DNA of 64,000 nucleotides from DASSQJ01 sp963726295 (GCA_963726295.1 CAVSBW010000012.1:310001-374000), one strand, 5' to 3'. Positions 1-8,569 are shown, counted from the first letter of the stretch. The notes: generated by a model not told the origin, from the letters alone. Numbers and translations: made by a program.

Positions 1-477
1 GAGGGACTGGGCGTCTACTTCGCCGACGCCGGACAGCACCTCGAGCACCGGCTGTTCGTCGACCACGAGGCGCCGCACTGCCGCAGCAACGTCGAGTACA
101 AGGGCGCGCTGCAGGGCGAGTCCGCCCGCACCGTCTGGGTCGGCGACGTCCTCATCCGGGCCGCGGCCGAGGGCACCGACACCTACGAACTCAACCGGAA
201 CCTGCTGCTCACCGACGGCGCACGCGCCGACTCGGTGCCGAACCTCGAGATCGAGACCGGCGAGATCGAGGGCGCCGGGCACGCCTCGGCCACCGGTCGC
301 TTCGACGACGAGCAGCTGTTCTACCTGATGGCCCGGGGCATCCCGGAGGATGAGGCCCGCCGGCTCGTCGTGCGCGGCTTCTTCGCGAGCGTCGTGGGCC
401 GCATCGGCGTCCCTGAGGTGCAGGAACACCTCATGGAGGCCATCGAGCGCGAGCTCGCGGGGGAGGCGGTCGCGTGA
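1..477 (+). CDS. sufD: Fe-S cluster assembly protein SufD, C-terminal part
   Basis: Frame 1 is open from the first base, so the gene begins outside the window and about 158 C-terminal residues are visible. The segment has the SufB/SufD beta-helix core (residues such as HCRSN, YKGAL, NRNLLL) followed by the helical tail with the family motif GIPEDEARRLVVRGFF. SufD acts with SufB and the ATPase SufC as the cytosolic scaffold for iron-sulfur cluster assembly. The stop overlaps the next start as GTGA, so translation is probably coupled through the suf operon. The SufD versus SufB choice rests on the position directly before a Rieske ferredoxin and sufC, the usual actinobacterial order. Confidence 0.9.
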   Translation, partial: EGLGVYFADAGQHLEHRLFVDHEAPHCRSNVEYKGALQGESARTVWVGDVLIRAAAEGTDTYELNRNLLLTDGARADSVPNLEIETGEIEGAGHASATGRFDDEQLFYLMARGIPEDEARRLVVRGFFASVVGRIGVPEVQEHLMEAIERELAGEAVA

Positions 478-815
478 GCGAGCAGCTGACCGACCAGGAC
501 TTCGTCCGCGTCTGCCGGCTCGACGAGCTTCCCGAGGTCGGGGCCGCGCTCGCCGAGATCGACGGCCGGCGCGTGACCATCGTCCGCACCGACGACGGTT
601 CGGTGCACTGCGTCGACGACACGTGCAGCCACGCCAACGTCTCGCTCTCCGAGGGCGAGCTCGACGGCTGCACCCTCGAGTGCTGGCTGCACGGCTCCCG
701 CTTCGACCTGCGCACCGGCGAGCCCACCGGGCCGCCTGCCGTCGTCCCCATCGCCGTCCACACCGTCCGTACCGAGGGTGACGAGGTCTTCGTCGCCCTG
801 TCCGAGGAGAGCTGA
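474..815 (+). CDS. Rieske-type ferredoxin (non-heme iron oxygenase ferredoxin subunit) in suf operon
   Basis: This 113-residue protein carries the two halves of a Rieske 2Fe-2S site: C-S-H near residue 46 and C-W-L-H near residue 64. The His in the first half is the usual C-x-H ligand pair. Its length fits a stand-alone Rieske ferredoxin with no oxygenase domain. The GTG start overlaps the sufD stop by four bases, and sufC follows after two bases, so it is a member of the suf operon. In Actinobacteria a Rieske protein commonly sits between sufD and sufC. A role as electron donor or early recipient of clusters is inference. Confidence 0.9.
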   Translation: MSEQLTDQDFVRVCRLDELPEVGAALAEIDGRRVTIVRTDDGSVHCVDDTCSHANVSLSEGELDGCTLECWLHGSRFDLRTGEPTGPPAVVPIAVHTVRTEGDEVFVALSEES

Positions 816-817
816 GC

Positions 818-1582
818 ATGTCCACCCTTGAGATCACAGACCTCCACGTCAGCGTGGAGACCGAGCAGGGCACCAAGGAGATCCTCCGCGGTGTCACCCT
901 GACCATCGGGTCCGGCCAGACGCACGCCATCATGGGCCCGAACGGCTCCGGCAAGTCCACGCTGGCCTACTCCGTCGCCGGCCACCCGAAGTACACGATC
1001 ACCTCGGGCACCGTCACCCTCGACGGCGAGGACGTCCTCGCGATGAGCGTCGACGAGCGTGCCCGCGCCGGGCTGTTCCTCGCGATGCAGTACCCGGTCG
1101 AGGTGCCAGGTGTCACCGTGTCGAACTTCCTGCGCACCGCGAAGACCGCCGTCGACGGCGAGGCCCCGAAGCTGCGCACCTGGGTCAAGGACGTCAAGGA
1201 GGCCATGGGCAACCTGCGGATGGACCCGGTGTTCGCCGAGCGCAACGTCAACGAGGGCTTCTCCGGCGGCGAGAAGAAGCGCCACGAGATCCTCCAGATG
1301 GAGCTCCTCGAGCCGAAGATCGCGATCCTCGACGAAACCGACTCCGGCCTCGACGTCGACGCCCTCCGCGTGGTGTCCGAGGGCGTCAACCGCGCCAAGG
1401 AGTCCACCGATGTCGGCGTCCTCCTCATCACGCACTACACGCGCATCCTGCGGTACATCCGCCCCGACTTCGTGCACGTCTTCGTCGACGGCCGGATCGC
1501 TGAGGAGGGCGGCCCCGAGCTGGCCGAGCGCCTCGAGGCCGAGGGGTACGACCGCTTCACCGCTGCGGGTGCCGAGGCCTGA
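818..1582 (+). CDS. sufC: Fe-S cluster assembly ATPase SufC
   Basis: The 254-residue ABC-type ATPase has Walker A GPNGSGKST near residue 39, the SufC-type signature FSGGEKKRHEILQM, and Walker B ending LDETDSGLD. The DETDSGLD form and the absence of membrane segments separate it from transporter ATPases. SufC drives the SufBCD scaffold. The ATG lies two bases after the Rieske gene stop, preceded by a purine-rich gaggagagc. The gene is followed after one base by sufS. Confidence 0.97.
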   Translation: MSTLEITDLHVSVETEQGTKEILRGVTLTIGSGQTHAIMGPNGSGKSTLAYSVAGHPKYTITSGTVTLDGEDVLAMSVDERARAGLFLAMQYPVEVPGVTVSNFLRTAKTAVDGEAPKLRTWVKDVKEAMGNLRMDPVFAERNVNEGFSGGEKKRHEILQMELLEPKIAILDETDSGLDVDALRVVSEGVNRAKESTDVGVLLITHYTRILRYIRPDFVHVFVDGRIAEEGGPELAERLEAEGYDRFTAAGAEA

Positions 1583-1583
1583 C

Positions 1584-2879
1584 ATGACCGCGGCCCCCTT
1601 CACCGACGAGGAGCTGGCCCGCATCCGGGCCGACTTCCCGATCCTGTCGCGCACCGTGCGCGGGGGGCGAGCGCTGGTGTACCTCGACTCGGGCGCCACG
1701 TCGCACAAGCCGCGTCAGGTGCTCGACCGCGAGCGTTGGTTCTACGAGAACGTCAACGCTGCCGTCCACCGAGGTGCGCACCAGCTCTCCGAGGAGGGCA
1801 CCGACGCGTACGAGGCGGCCCGCGACACCATCGCCCGGTTCATCGGCGCGCGCGCCGCCGAGGTCGTCTTCACCCGCAACGCCACCGAGGCCCTCAACCT
1901 CGTCGCCTATGCGTTCACCAACGCCACGCACGGCGGGGGAGGCGGCTCGGGGGAGCGGTTCGTGCTGCGCGAGGGCGACGAGGTGCTCGTCACCCAGATG
2001 GAGCACCACGCCAACCTCATCCCGTGGCAGGAGGCCTGCCGGCGCACCGGCGCGACCCTTCGGTACGTCCCGATCACCGAGGACGGTCTGCTCGACCTCG
2101 CCCGGCTGGACGACCTCCTCACCGAGCGGACGAAGGTGTTCGCCTTCACGCACGTCTCGAACGTGCTCGGCACGCTCAACCCGGTGCGCGAGCTCGCCGC
2201 GAGGGCGCACGCGGTCGGTGCCCTGGCCGTGCTCGACGCCTGCCAGTCGGTGCCCCACCTCCCCGTCGACGTCAGTGACCTCGGGGTCGACCTGCTGGCC
2301 TTCTCCGGCCACAAGATGTTCGGACCCCTCGGCGTCGGCGTCCTCTGGGGCCGCCCGGAGGTGCTCGACGAGATGCCGGTGTTCCTCACCGGCGGTTCGA
2401 TGATCGAGACCGTCACGATGGAGGCCGCGACCTACGCGCCGGTGCCGCAGAAGTTCGAGGCGGGCGTGCCGGTGGCTGCCCAGGCGGTGGCGCTGGCCGC
2501 GGCCGCCGACTACCTCACGGCCCTCGGCCTCGACCGGGTCCACGCCCACGAGCAGGCCCTGACCCGGCGGCTCGTGGCCGGTCTCTCCGAGCGTCCGTGG
2601 GTGCGCGTCCTCGGCCCCACCGACCTACGGGAGCGTGGCGGCGCGGTCGCGTTCTCCGTCGACGGCGTCCACGCCCACGACGTCGGCCAGGTGCTCGACG
2701 ACCACGGGGTCGCGGTACGGGTCGGCCACCACTGCGCGTGGCCGCTGCACCGGGCCCTGCGGGTCCCGGCCAGCACCCGCGCCTCGTTCGCCGCCCACTC
2801 CACGCCCGGCGAGGTCGACACCCTGCTCGAGGCCCTCGACCACGTGCCGGCGATGTTCGGGCTGGAGGTGCCCGCCTGA
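1584..2879 (+). CDS. sufS: Cysteine desulfurase SufS
   Basis: A 431-residue class V PLP-dependent desulfurase that removes sulfur from cysteine for cluster assembly. Visible landmarks are the N-terminal YLDSGATSHKP, the cofactor segment with H-K in SGHKMFGPLG (lysine near residue 243), and the C-terminal RVGHHCAWPL, where the Cys near residue 383 is the persulfide carrier. The ATG at 1584 is one base after the sufC stop and gives the usual SufS N-terminus; the frame is open further upstream but only as an overlap with sufC. SufU starts on its stop codon (TGATG). Confidence 0.96.
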   Translation: MTAAPFTDEELARIRADFPILSRTVRGGRALVYLDSGATSHKPRQVLDRERWFYENVNAAVHRGAHQLSEEGTDAYEAARDTIARFIGARAAEVVFTRNATEALNLVAYAFTNATHGGGGGSGERFVLREGDEVLVTQMEHHANLIPWQEACRRTGATLRYVPITEDGLLDLARLDDLLTERTKVFAFTHVSNVLGTLNPVRELAARAHAVGALAVLDACQSVPHLPVDVSDLGVDLLAFSGHKMFGPLGVGVLWGRPEVLDEMPVFLTGGSMIETVTMEAATYAPVPQKFEAGVPVAAQAVALAAAADYLTALGLDRVHAHEQALTRRLVAGLSERPWVRVLGPTDLRERGGAVAFSVDGVHAHDVGQVLDDHGVAVRVGHHCAWPLHRALRVPASTRASFAAHSTPGEVDTLLEALDHVPAMFGLEVPA

Positions 2880-3325
2880 TGGACCTCTACCAGGAGCTCA
2901 TCCTCGAGCACTACAAGCGGCCCGTGAACGCCGGCCTGCGCGAGCCGTTCGAGGCCGAGGTCCACCACGTCAACCCCACCTGCGGCGACGAGGTGACTCT
3001 GCGCGTCCACCTCACCGGTGAGGGCGACGGCGCCGTCGTGGAGGACATCTCGTACGACGCCATGGGCTGCTCGATCAGCGTGGCCGCCGCCTCAATCCTC
3101 GCCGAGGAGGTCACCGGCGAGACCGTCGGTGAGGCCCGGAAGACGTTCGAGTCCATGCGCCGCATGCTGACCAGCAAGGGCGAGGACCCCGGAGACGAGG
3201 ACGAGATCGGCGACGGTGTCGCCCTCTCCGGTGTCGCCAAGTACCCCGCGCGCGTCAAGTGCGCCCTCCTGTCGTGGATGGCGTTCACCGACGCGCTGCA
3301 CCAGGCCGAAGGAGCCACGCAGTGA
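2879..3325 (+). CDS. sufU: SufU-type Fe-S assembly / zinc-dependent sulfurtransferase
   Basis: A 148-residue SufU family protein. The conserved cysteines are in NPTCGD (near residue 40), MGCSIS (near 65) and VKCALL (near 129), with the acidic insertion between the second and third that distinguishes SufU from IscU. In Gram-positive bacteria SufU binds zinc and accepts sulfur from SufS. The ATG overlaps the sufS stop by one base, which supports tight coupling between the two partners. Confidence 0.95.
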   Translation: MDLYQELILEHYKRPVNAGLREPFEAEVHHVNPTCGDEVTLRVHLTGEGDGAVVEDISYDAMGCSISVAAASILAEEVTGETVGEARKTFESMRRMLTSKGEDPGDEDEIGDGVALSGVAKYPARVKCALLSWMAFTDALHQAEGATQ

Positions 3326-3648
3326 CCCAGCAGACCACCGCCGCAAACGTCGCCGACGTGGAGGAGGCGATGCGCGATGTCGTCGACCCCGAGCTCGGCA
3401 TCAACGTCGTCGACCTCGGCCTCGTCTACGGCATCACCGTCGACCCGCAGAACCACGCCGTCCTCGACATGACGCTGACGTCCGCCGCCTGTCCGCTGAC
3501 CGACGTCATCGAGGACCAGACCGCGGCCTCCCTCGAGGGGGTCGTCGCCTCGCACCGCATCAACTGGGTGTGGATGCCGCCGTGGGGACCCGACAAGATC
3601 ACCGACGACGGCCGGGAGCAGCTGCGCGCCCTGGGCTTCAACATCTGA
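3322..3648 (+). CDS. DUF59 metal-sulfur cluster biosynthetic protein (SufT-like)
   Basis: The 108-residue protein opens with a short tail and a DUF59/MIP18-type domain containing VVDPELGINVVDLGLVYG and a single conserved Cys in TSAACPLTDVI. Its GTG start overlaps the sufU stop as GTGA. Proteins of this kind assist cluster maturation or delivery and are commonly the last gene of actinobacterial suf operons. The exact step is not settled by sequence. The longer upstream open frame overlaps sufU and is not a credible N-terminus. Confidence 0.9.
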   Translation: MTQQTTAANVADVEEAMRDVVDPELGINVVDLGLVYGITVDPQNHAVLDMTLTSAACPLTDVIEDQTAASLEGVVASHRINWVWMPPWGPDKITDDGREQLRALGFNI

Positions 3649-3658
3649 CGCACCTCCA

Positions 3659-4180
3659 GTGGGGAGACGAGTCGTCGAGGTGGCCCCCGACCGGTACGAC
3701 CGCTGGCGGCGGCGCTTCGACGAGAACAACCCCGACGGCCCCCAGCGCGTCCTCGCGGCCGAGCCCTTCGAGCACGACCCGCTGGCACTGCTCCTGGTCC
3801 GCAGGGGCGGGTACGCCCTTGGCGTGGCTGCGGGGGACGAGCTCGTCGCCCACAAGACCGGCACCCGCTACGTGCAGTCGCGCACCGCCGCGGGCGGCTG
3901 GAGCCAGCAGCGATTCGCCCGGCGCCGGGCCAACCAGGCCGACGAGCTCGTGGGTGCCGTCGCGGACCACGCCGTGCGCCTCCTGTCGGACCACCGGCCG
4001 GGAGGCCTGGTGCTCGGCGGCGACCGCGCCCTGGCGGAGGCCGTGCTCGAGGACGACCGGCTCGCCTGGCTCCGCGAGCTGCCGCGCCGCGTGCTCTACG
4101 ACCTCCCGGACCCCCGCCTCGACGTGCTACGCACGGCACTGGAGCGGGCCCGGGCCGTCCGCGTCACCATCGACGAGTGA
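3659..4180 (+). CDS. acVLRF1-type peptidyl-tRNA hydrolase (release-factor-like)
   Basis: This 173-residue protein has a VLRF1/eRF1-like fold signature in the segment GGWSQQRFARRRANQA near residue 80, including the Gln of the catalytic loop. Actinobacterial proteins of this family are named acVLRF1 and are related to Vms1/ANKZF1, which release nascent chains from stalled 60S subunits. The inferred role is cleaving peptidyl-tRNA on obstructed large ribosomal subunits. It starts with GTG ten bases after the DUF59 stop, so it may be read with the suf operon, though it has no obvious Fe-S role. The start is the first plausible one and is uncertain. Confidence 0.75.
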   Translation: MGRRVVEVAPDRYDRWRRRFDENNPDGPQRVLAAEPFEHDPLALLLVRRGGYALGVAAGDELVAHKTGTRYVQSRTAAGGWSQQRFARRRANQADELVGAVADHAVRLLSDHRPGGLVLGGDRALAEAVLEDDRLAWLRELPRRVLYDLPDPRLDVLRTALERARAVRVTIDE

Positions 4181-4578
4181 CCCCCGCCCGAACTTTCCCT
4201 CCGGATGCCGGAACCTTCACCGAACGGCGGCTTCCGAAGGCGTCCTCGGGTGAACGTTCCGGTCCTTCGGCCGCACTCACCGGCTCGACGCTGCGTCAGC
4301 GCCCGTTGCCGTTTACCGCCGGAGTGCCGCAGCCGCACGTACCTCTCCCTGTCGTCGTCCTCCCCGCCGCGCGTCGGGTGCGGTCCGTCTCCACGGCGTA
4401 GCCACCGGGTCACCGGACCAGCCAGGAGGAGGAAGACGAACGGGATGGCGACGCCGATGAGGACATCGCCCCGGTCTCCCGAGCGGACCCCCGACCACAC
4501 GAACATCCCCCCCGCGAAGAGACTGAACATCAGGCCCACCAGGATGCCGAGCACCTGATGGCGGCCCGTCATGCCCAT
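4096..4578 (-). CDS. Small membrane protein, unknown function (doubtful C-terminus)
   Basis: Not a recognised family. The first 65 residues form two hydrophobic segments (near 9-29 and 38-60) with a basic loop and tail, typical of a small two-helix membrane protein. A GGAGGG lies four bases before the ATG at 4578, or ten before a second ATG at 4572. After about residue 85 the sequence becomes Arg/Ser/Gly-rich with no recognisable pattern, and the last 85 bases run antisense through the 3' end of the preceding gene. The true product may be shorter, or the frame may have lost an earlier stop. Nothing else is evident in 4181-4658. Confidence 0.45.
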   Translation of the reverse strand: MGMTGRHQVLGILVGLMFSLFAGGMFVWSGVRSGDRGDVLIGVAIPFVFLLLAGPVTRWLRRGDGPHPTRGGEDDDRERYVRLRHSGGKRQRALTQRRAGECGRRTGTFTRGRLRKPPFGEGSGIRRESSGGGHSSMVTRTARARSSAVRSTSRRGSGRS

Positions 4579-4658
4579 CGTGCCCTCCCGGGGTGGTGCG
4601 GTGTCCCTCTCCGCGGACGTCGGCACCCGTCTCCGCGGTTGCGGCCCTGGTGCGCCCA

Positions 4659-5009
4659 TCAGTCTGCCTGCGCGATGTTGAGGACAGGCCCGCCGGGGGC
4701 GCGTACGAAGAACCGGCGCACGCCCCACGGCTCGGTGACGAGCGGGTGGACGATCTCGTAACCCCTTTCCAGGGCCTTCGAGTACGCGGCGTCGACGTCG
4801 TCGACCCGGATCGTCATCGACGAGTCCTCGGGCGCCGACGCGTCGTGGGTGACGACCTGCACGTGCTCCCCGGTGCCCGGGACGACGAAGCGCGTCACCC
4901 AGTCCAGTCCCATGTCCTCGTGCTCGAGGCCGAGGAACTCCGTGAAGAACTCCCGGGCCGGCCCGACCTCGGTGACCCCCAGGTTGGGCGTGATCCGGCT
5001 GACGCGCAT
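4659..5009 (-). CDS. VOC superfamily (glyoxalase/bleomycin-resistance fold) protein
   Basis: A 116-residue single-domain vicinal-oxygen-chelate protein. It shows the paired beta-alpha-beta-beta-beta modules: TEVGPAREFFTEFLGLE at residues 13-29, VDDVDAAYSKALERGYEI in the middle, and WGVRRFFVRAPGGPVLNIAQ at the end, where family members place metal-binding acidic residues. The C-terminal position is Asn rather than the usual Glu, so metal binding is doubtful. A GAGGGGAG ribosome site lies about six bases before ATG 5009. Substrate is unknown. Confidence 0.85.
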   Translation of the reverse strand: MRVSRITPNLGVTEVGPAREFFTEFLGLEHEDMGLDWVTRFVVPGTGEHVQVVTHDASAPEDSSMTIRVDDVDAAYSKALERGYEIVHPLVTEPWGVRRFFVRAPGGPVLNIAQAD

Positions 5010-5117
5010 CGGTGCTCCCCTCGTCGTCGTCTCATCCTGCAGGCTGTGCGGTCACGTGTCCACGCCCTCCTGCGTCATGCTGGTGACAGCAGCCACCGCA
5101 GCGAAGGGATGCAGCCA

Positions 5118-5690
5118 GTGAGCACGGGGAAGAAGACCACGGCGACAGGGACGACCGCGAAGAAGGCCACCGCGACCAAGGCCACCGCGACCAAGGCGAC
5201 GGCGACGAAGGCCACTGCCAAGAAGGCGACGGCCAAGAAGGCCACCGCGACCAAGACGGCCCGCGGCGCGGGGATCGAGAGCCTGACCGCGGAGGAGAAG
5301 GCGGCCATGAAGGAGTACGCCGCCGAGCGACGCGCCCGCAAGCGGAACGCCTCGGCCGAGGCCGACGCCCAGGCGGTGCAGGACGCCATCGCGAAGATGG
5401 ATGACCAGGACCGCGAGCTCTGCGGTCGCCTCCACGAGGTCATCACGGCGGCCGGGCCGGAGCTCGCCCCCCGCACGTGGTACGGCATGCCCGCCTACGC
5501 CAAGGACGGGAAGGTCGTCTGCTTCGTGCAGAACGCCGGCAAGTTCAAGGCGCGCTACACCACTCTCGGGTTCCAGGACAGCGCCGCGCTCGACGAGGGG
5601 TCGATCTGGGCGACCTCCTTCGCCGTGACGAAGCTGACGAAGGCGGGGGAGAAGGAGGTCGCCGCGCTGGTCCGGCGGGCCGTGGGCTGA
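5118..5690 (+). CDS. DUF1801 domain protein with lysine/alanine/threonine repeat tail
   Basis: The first 55 residues are almost only K, A and T, built from repeated KKATA/TKATA units, resembling the basic tails of histone-H1-like and some HU proteins. Residues about 95-190 match the DUF1801 (YdhG-like) fold, with APRTWYGMPAYAKDGK and CFVQNAGKFKARYTTLGF. GTG 5118 is preferred because GAAGGG lies nine bases upstream; ATG 5109 is in frame but abuts that site directly. A nucleic-acid-binding role for the tail is inference. The repeated codons (aaggccaccgcgacc) make this stretch prone to slippage. Confidence 0.8.
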   Translation: MSTGKKTTATGTTAKKATATKATATKATATKATAKKATAKKATATKTARGAGIESLTAEEKAAMKEYAAERRARKRNASAEADAQAVQDAIAKMDDQDRELCGRLHEVITAAGPELAPRTWYGMPAYAKDGKVVCFVQNAGKFKARYTTLGFQDSAALDEGSIWATSFAVTKLTKAGEKEVAALVRRAVG

Positions 5691-5788
5691 CCTTCGGGAC
5701 GCGGCGGTCGACGCGCCCCTGCGGCCCAGTTGGCCTGCGGTCGGCCGGGGGTAGGGTGGGCCGCTCCGGACCTGCCCGAGGAGCCTTG

Positions 5789-6655
5789 ATGAGCGACGTG
5801 CTGACCGTGTTGACGCAGGTGGGCGTGCTCGTGTTCGTCGTCGCCGGGATGGCCGCGATGGGCCTGTCCCTCACCCTGGGCGCCATCGTCGGCCCCTTGC
5901 GCAACGCACGCCTCGTCGTCGGCGTCAACGTGGCCAACTTCGTCGTCGTCCCGGCGGTGGCCGTCGGGGCGAGCCGGCTGATCCCGATGGACGACGCGAG
6001 CGCCGCCGCGGTCGTCCTCGTCGGGTGCTGCGCGGGCGCGCCCTTCCTCCCGACGCTGGCCGGGCTCGCCAAGAGCGACGCCGCCACCGCCGTCGGCGTG
6101 ATGGTCCTCCTCATGGTGCTCACCGTCGTCGTAGCACCCCTCCTCGTGCCGCTGGTGCTCAATGGTGCGACCGTCGCCGCGGGGGACATCGCCTCCTCGC
6201 TGGTGCTCTACATGCTCGTGCCGCTGGCGCTGGGCCTGGTCGTGCGGGCCCGCTACCCGGGAGTGGCCGGCCACCTGTCGGAGGCGTTCCGTCGCGCGTC
6301 GAGCTCGGGACTGGTCATCGGCATCGTCTCCGGGCTGCTGGTCACGTGGAGCGAGGTCCTCGGCTCGATCGGCACGTGGATCTTCGTGGGCACGGCGATC
6401 GTGCTGGTCGCGGGCTACGCGGCCGGGGTGGTGGCCGGGCTCTTCGCCGGCGCCACGACCGACCGCTCGCTGCTCGGCCTCGCCACCGCCCAGCGCAACA
6501 TCTCCGCGGCCCTCGTCATCGCCGCCCCCCTCGGGACCAACACCGTGGTCCGCACCCTCGTCGCCGCCCTCGTCATCCCGATCGTCCTCATCGTGTTCGC
6601 CGGCGAGATGGGGCGCCGGTCCTCCCGAACAGCACCCTCCACGCCCGCCAACTGA
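5789..6655 (+). CDS. Bile acid:sodium symporter (SBF) family transporter
   Basis: A 288-residue polytopic membrane protein with about nine hydrophobic helices. The helix-break motifs of the SBF/ASBT fold are visible: GAPFLPTLAGLAKSDAA near residue 80 and TAQRNISAALVIAAP near residue 233, the second matching the conserved cation-site helix. The family moves organic anions with sodium. A TAGGGT lies about 30 bases upstream and a GAGGAG ribosome site just before the ATG. Twelve bases after its stop comes an alkyl sulfatase gene, so the substrate may be a sulfated organic anion (inference). Confidence 0.85.
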   Translation: MSDVLTVLTQVGVLVFVVAGMAAMGLSLTLGAIVGPLRNARLVVGVNVANFVVVPAVAVGASRLIPMDDASAAAVVLVGCCAGAPFLPTLAGLAKSDAATAVGVMVLLMVLTVVVAPLLVPLVLNGATVAAGDIASSLVLYMLVPLALGLVVRARYPGVAGHLSEAFRRASSSGLVIGIVSGLLVTWSEVLGSIGTWIFVGTAIVLVAGYAAGVVAGLFAGATTDRSLLGLATAQRNISAALVIAAPLGTNTVVRTLVAALVIPIVLIVFAGEMGRRSSRTAPSTPAN

Positions 6656-6667
6656 GAGAAGTCACCG

Positions 6668-8569
6668 ATGGTCACCAGCAAGGACCCGTCATCGTTCGTC
6701 GTCGAGCAGCAACGAGAGCTTCGTGAGCGGTGGCCGTTCGACGACGCCCGAGACGTCCAGGACGCGGACCGGGGGTTCCTGGGTCGTCTCGAGCCGGGCG
6801 TCGTCCGCGCCGACGACGGCCGCGTCGTCTGGGACAACGACACCTACGACTTCCTCCGGGGGGAGGCCCCCGACTCGGTGAATCCCAGCCTCTGGCGTCA
6901 GTCCTCGCTCGTCGCCCGGCAGGGGCTGTACGAGGTCGTGGAGGGCATCTACCAGGTCCGTGGCCTGGACCTGTCGAACATCACCTTCGTCGAGGGCGAC
7001 ACCGGAGTGCTCGTCATCGACCCGCTGATCTCCGCCGAGACCGCGGCGGCGGCCCTGGGTCTCTACCGCGAGCACCGCGGTGACCGTCCGGTCACCGGCG
7101 TCATCTACACGCACTCCCACATCGACCACTTCGGCGGCGTCAAGGGGGTCACCACGCAGGAGGACGTCGATGCGGGTCGGGTGCCGGTGCTGGCGCCGGA
7201 GGGGCTGGTGGAGCACGCGGTCGCGGAGAACGTCTACGCCGGGACCGCGATGTCGCGGCGGGCCGGGTACATGTACGGCGCCGCCCTCGAGCGGGGTCCG
7301 CGCGGACAGGTGGGTGCCGGGCTGGGGCAGACGACGTCGACCGGGACGGTCACCCTGATCGCCCCGACGCTCGACATCACGACGACCGGGCAGGTCGAGA
7401 CGGTCGACGGGCTGGAGATCGAGTTCCAGATGGCCCCGGGCACCGAGGCCCCGGCGGAGATGCACTTCTACTTCCCGCGCTACCGCGCCCTGTGCATGGC
7501 CGAGAACGCCACCCACAACCTCCACAACCTCCTCACCCTGCGCGGTGCGCTCGTCCGCGACCCCAACGCGTGGGCCAAGTACCTGACCGAGGCCATCGAC
7601 ACCTTCGCCGACCGCTCCGACGTCGCGTTCGCCTCGCACCACTGGCCGACGTGGGATGAGGACCGGATCCGCGGCTTCCTCTCGGTGCAGCGCGACCTTT
7701 ACGCCTACCTCCACGACCAGACGCTGCGGATGCTGAACCAGGGGATGACCGGCCCGGAGATCGCCGAGGCGATGGTCCTTCCGCCGGCGCTGGAGGCGGC
7801 GTGGAGCACCCACGGCTACTACGGCTCGGTCAGCCACAACGTCAAGGCCGTCTACCAGCGGTACCTGGGCTGGTTCGACGGCAACCCCGCCCACCTGTGG
7901 CAGCACCCTCCCGTGGAGCAGGCGCGCCGCTACGTCGAGTTCATGGGTGGCGCCGACGCGGTGGTCGACAAGGCGCGGGCGTCGTTCGAGGCCGGCGACT
8001 ACCGCTGGGTCGCCGAGGTGGTCGGGCACGTGGTCTTCGCCGACCAGAGCCACTCGGCCGCCCGCGAGCTGCTCGCCGACACCTACGAACAGCTGGGCTA
8101 CGGGGCCGAGAACGGCACCTGGCGCAACTTCTTCCTCTCCGGGGCCACCGAGCTGCGTAGTGGCTCCTTCGGCACCCCGGTGGCCACGTCGGCGGCCGAT
8201 CTGGTCGCCAACCTCACTCCCGCGATGCTCTTCGACGCCCTGGCCATCCAGGTCGACGGCCCGCGGGCCTGGGACACGACCCTGACCGTCGACATCGTGC
8301 TGTCCGACGACGACGTCCGGTTCCGTCTGCACCTCGAGAACGGTGTCCTCACCCACCGGCAGGTGGGGGAGGCAGGCGGCGCCGACCTCACGGTCACGCT
8401 CCCTCACCACGGGCAGCTGGTCGGCCTCATGCTCGGAGGCCTGTCAGCGGAGGCGATGGCCGAGGGCGGGATCGTCATGGAAGGAGACGCGTCGGTGGTC
8501 GGGCGCCTCACCGAGCTGCTGCAACCCGGAGACCCCGACTTCGCCATCGTCACCCCCGAGAAGGAGTAG
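6668..8569 (+). CDS. Alkyl/aryl sulfatase, metallo-beta-lactamase fold (SdsA1-like)
   Basis: The 633-residue protein has the three-part layout of SdsA1-type alkyl sulfatases. An N-terminal metallo-beta-lactamase domain carries THSHIDHFGG at 148-157 for two zinc ions. A helical dimerisation domain follows (about 370-510), then an SCP2-like C-terminal domain that binds the hydrophobic chain. These enzymes hydrolyse primary alkyl sulfates such as dodecyl sulfate. No signal peptide is visible, so it should act in the cytosol, unlike secreted SdsA1. It is twelve bases downstream of the SBF transporter, with GAGAGAAG before the ATG, so the two are probably co-transcribed. Confidence 0.92.
   Translation: MVTSKDPSSFVVEQQRELRERWPFDDARDVQDADRGFLGRLEPGVVRADDGRVVWDNDTYDFLRGEAPDSVNPSLWRQSSLVARQGLYEVVEGIYQVRGLDLSNITFVEGDTGVLVIDPLISAETAAAALGLYREHRGDRPVTGVIYTHSHIDHFGGVKGVTTQEDVDAGRVPVLAPEGLVEHAVAENVYAGTAMSRRAGYMYGAALERGPRGQVGAGLGQTTSTGTVTLIAPTLDITTTGQVETVDGLEIEFQMAPGTEAPAEMHFYFPRYRALCMAENATHNLHNLLTLRGALVRDPNAWAKYLTEAIDTFADRSDVAFASHHWPTWDEDRIRGFLSVQRDLYAYLHDQTLRMLNQGMTGPEIAEAMVLPPALEAAWSTHGYYGSVSHNVKAVYQRYLGWFDGNPAHLWQHPPVEQARRYVEFMGGADAVVDKARASFEAGDYRWVAEVVGHVVFADQSHSAARELLADTYEQLGYGAENGTWRNFFLSGATELRSGSFGTPVATSAADLVANLTPAMLFDALAIQVDGPRAWDTTLTVDIVLSDDDVRFRLHLENGVLTHRQVGEAGGADLTVTLPHHGQLVGLMLGGLSAEAMAEGGIVMEGDASVVGRLTELLQPGDPDFAIVTPEKE

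Noticed and set aside
5130..5265. Short tandem repeats resembling a CRISPR-like or minisatellite array
   Set aside because: They are in frame and encode the K/A/T tail of the DUF1801 protein; no spacers are present.
6689..8410. 573-codon minus-strand frame
   Set aside because: Antisense to the alkyl sulfatase, which has full family motifs; no family pattern in the antisense.
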